Shown here: positions 61,556 to 64,000 of the stretch, piece after piece
Layout: each line of letters opens with the position of its first letter
Position numbering within the stretch: the stretch's first letter is position 1
Assembly: GCA_051294375.1 (NCBI GenBank)
Contig: CM119267.1
Coordinates: forward strand, 10,725,045-10,789,044
From: Paraspadella gotoi
Lineage: Eukaryota > Chaetognatha
Direction of reading: 5' to 3'
Length of the DNA: 64,000 nt
Notes under the pieces: generated by a model
The model's input: the letters and a program-made list of their open reading frames with translations, nothing else
The model's database searches: none
What the model was told of the DNA's origin: nothing
Made by a program: the position numbers and the translations under genes

Positions 61556-64000
61556 CTACAAAATATTTACATGATGGCAAAATGAATTATTAACTGAAAT
61601 TATCATCGTTTATACTAGTCTCAAGATATAATTTTCTATATGTTTATGAATTAGGGTTCGAAGCACGTCATAAAAAAAAACCTTATGCGACATAGCGCCC
61701 CTCAGCGACATCGTACAAGATAATGATGTTATCGCAAGGCATCTGGCTTCGTCACGCTTGCGGAACGGCAGCATCACCACCATCATGCGAGCACTATTGA
61801 GCTGTCACGTGCATTTAGTCTGAGAGCGTATGGAGGAGGAAAATTGAGTTGCATTAGAAATGATCCACGACAGAAAAGATTCAAGACAATACATATAAAC
61901 GCAAAAATATTTATACTAAAAAAACGATCGGTAATAATTTAAAGCATTACGACAGACACCATAAAATAAGTTAATAATTATGGTGGACTCGATCCTAAAC
62001 CTTTCCACTTCCTCACAAAAGTTACAATGAAAGCACTCTATACGGGAATGAAATTGGCCAAAACCCACTCTTACGGAACAAAAAGTCAGGAACCCTTTCA
62101 GACTGGAAAGTCTGACCTTCGCTAGAGACAAAGTAACTTCGTCAGAATTAATAGACTTGGACAATAGAGCGTAGTGAAAGTTACGTACAAAAATTCTATA
62201 AGTCTATTATTATTATTATATCAAAAAACTGTTTTGAAATTTTAAGATTTATAGGATTAGTACTATGTATAAATAGGGCCTACTGTGTAAATTGTAAAAT
62301 TTATATTAATTTTTTTTATACATAAATGTTCATTAGTATAATGTTGTTCCTTTCTCACTTTTAAAATTTAAGTTAAATTTAGAATTTTTACTACGCTTTA
62401 TTGGACAACTATTACTTAAGTTATGGTCACATAATTTGAAAGTATTTTCATCAGAAAGGCGACGATCTGAACAAATCAATTTTTTTTAAGGAGTTATGTC
62501 AGCTATCTTCTTTCTACTATCGGTGGCAAAGGAAAATTAACGAGATCAACCCCGAGTTGGGAATCCCTAACGTGTCAAATCAAAGTTAGTTAAAAATATA
62601 ATGGGCTGACAACATCTCTAATGCAATATTCAAGAACATAATTGAATCCGCGATCATGGTTGATGAAACTGTCAAAAGGTATGCTTCGGTGAATTTTCAA
62701 AGCCTAATAAGATTGAGAAAACCTAATTAGCACAAACTATGCATAACTTGCGCCATGGTCTTTATCTGTTCGAAAAATAGGAATTTTGAAAATTTCTAAA
62801 CTAAAAACTTAATGATTATCTAAAACGTGCCCACTGAAAAGAGAATAAAATCAGGTCAACAGTCAATACTCAACTAAGCGTCTAAAAATAAATTGAAACT
62901 CTCTCAAAAGTATCCAACTATGAAATAGCGCAATTTCAAATATTTAATGGAAAGAGAATAATTCGAGGTTAACGCTGCCAGCACAGCGCATCTGACTTCA
63001 TTCAGCAATCTCAAGTCAACTTAGAAAAACTCAAACCGTCATTGGTCTCCCATTGAAAACTAAACTTAGCCTCAGGTGAGGTTTTTAATGCTTGTTGAAA
63101 AATAACGCCATATACCCGTGGGGTATTTGTGAATACGAAATCCTGTGCTTACTGTCAGCTATTCAACTACAGAGCAGATTTGAATGACACAAATATCGTT
63201 TGAAAAGAAGAAGAAAAGTATCGCTTTCTGCTTCAAGCCATTCGTTGGATTCCATTGTTAGGCCTGACACTAAATAAAAACCCTGCAAAAATATCATGAA
63301 TCCCTCCTCTTAAGCGTTCTATGGAAGCTAAACGTATAAAAAAAGGAATGAAAACCGATAGTGGATTTCACTAAAAAAATTTCAGTTTTCGAAATTATTA
63401 TAAATAAAATGAACAATATATTTAAATTCCACAGGCAACCGACGTCGTTCCGTTTCTCTCCCCGTTGTCTCGGTTCGTTGCTCCATGCGGAAATGCGCGC
63501 CCCAGGAGGTCTCACCATCATCCGGCTTTCCTCCGTTTCAACAGTGAACGATAGGGACGGAATCAATTTTGCCTCATCAGTAAAAATTTAATTATTCTAA
63601 GCTGATGTTAAGACCAAATTTTAAAAAAGTCCTAAAAAAACCTATAAAAATTTACCTTTAGCTAGTAATAGTAGTGTGAATATGTAGATTGCAATTTATT
63701 TGACGTAATAAATGAATTGTCGACTTCATACTTATAAAGTTTCTTTGATCAAAAATACTCAGTCGGTTTCAAATGGACACAGTTCGTACTGTGATACCAA
63801 AATAAAATTAATTTTTGTACGGGTACATGCAAAATTTTACTACACAGTAATGAGTAAACATATTGGATGAGACACGGTAAAATATTCTGAAAAAAATCGA
63901 TGGAGCTTGAGTTTAGCAAGTTTTAATTTAAACGATAAAAAAATTAATAAAAAACCTAAAAGAACAAAAAAATTTAAAAATCAAAATCTCAGAGCGCTTT
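61556..64000. other. Gene-poor AT-rich region with a few coding-like patches
   Basis: No complete gene can be supported. Patches of higher GC at 61680-61850 and 63433-63570 have short open frames on both strands. The second patch follows a good plus-strand acceptor (AATTCCACAG at 63433), while on the minus strand it reads AKLIPSLSFTVETEESRMMV, then RPPGARISAWSNEPRQRGEK, before a GTTGCC donor-like site. Either could be an exon of a gene that extends beyond the window. Confidence 0.35.

Noticed and set aside
61649-61670. GGTTCGAAGC word resembling a tRNA T-loop
   Set aside because: No matching acceptor stem, D-arm or anticodon arm can be built around it.

Overview
The window is nuclear DNA from a compact, AT-rich invertebrate animal. 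The metazoan toolkit genes point to this: an integrin beta subunit, a DEG/ENaC channel, a KASH-domain nesprin, a CAMSAP/patronin and a homeodomain protein. Gene bodies are GC-richer than the AT-rich spacers. Introns are short (often 40-100 bp), and many large genes have uninterrupted reading frames (DNA polymerase delta 1097 aa, CAMSAP about 1634 aa, PGAP1 894 aa). I cannot name the phylum from the sequence alone.

All seventeen genes I can support are on the minus strand, so transcription order runs from high to low coordinates. From right to left: a PHD/ePHD + La-type RRM protein (59.7-58.2 kb); integrin beta (57.1-51.6 kb, 13 exons rebuilt in frame); an unrecognised disordered protein (51.0-49.0); DXO decapping exonuclease (48.9-47.7); a small ORF (47.5-47.3); CAMSAP (47.2-42.3); a small two-exon gene (41.6-41.25); a DEG/ENaC channel with a very large extracellular insertion (40.7-37.5); PGAP1 (34.8-32.1); a homeodomain gene (32.0-27.2); a BTB-BACK protein (23.5-22.2); NUDT16-like Nudix hydrolase (18.5-17.9); LMF1-like lipase maturation factor (17.7-15.2, 11 exons); a 2OG-Fe(II) oxygenase-fold protein with an altered metal site (15.1-12.4); transaldolase (12.1-10.6, 5 exons); POLD1 (10.4-7.1); TMA7 (6.9-6.7); and a short nesprin (5.9-1.1).

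Spacers between genes inside the blocks are often only 80-300 bp. Many start codons lie 15-50 nt downstream of a polypyrimidine-AG site. Together with the single-strand layout, this suggests polycistronic or overlapping head-to-tail transcription, possibly with spliced-leader trans-splicing. It is a hypothesis that RNA data can settle.

Mobile DNA is concentrated in three places. At 18.7-22.2 kb a composite repeat encloses a 2.0 kb foldback element whose arms are about 0.85 kb. A second, oppositely oriented copy lies in the large intron of the homeodomain gene (28.1-29.9 kb). At 25.3-27.0 kb there is a 1.8 kb TA-flanked element with mariner-like ends, and at 59.8-60.9 kb a 1.1 kb TA-flanked element starting CAGGGGTGGGACC. 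Another repeat family has copies at 13.1-13.9 kb (intron of the oxygenase gene) and 57.4-58.0 kb.

The most interesting points are: the roughly 460-residue helical segment in the extracellular domain of the DEG/ENaC channel; the fusion of AF10-like PHD/ePHD fingers to a La-type RRM in one ORF; the altered H-x-E...Y site of the oxygenase-like protein; and the co-oriented, tightly packed gene blocks.
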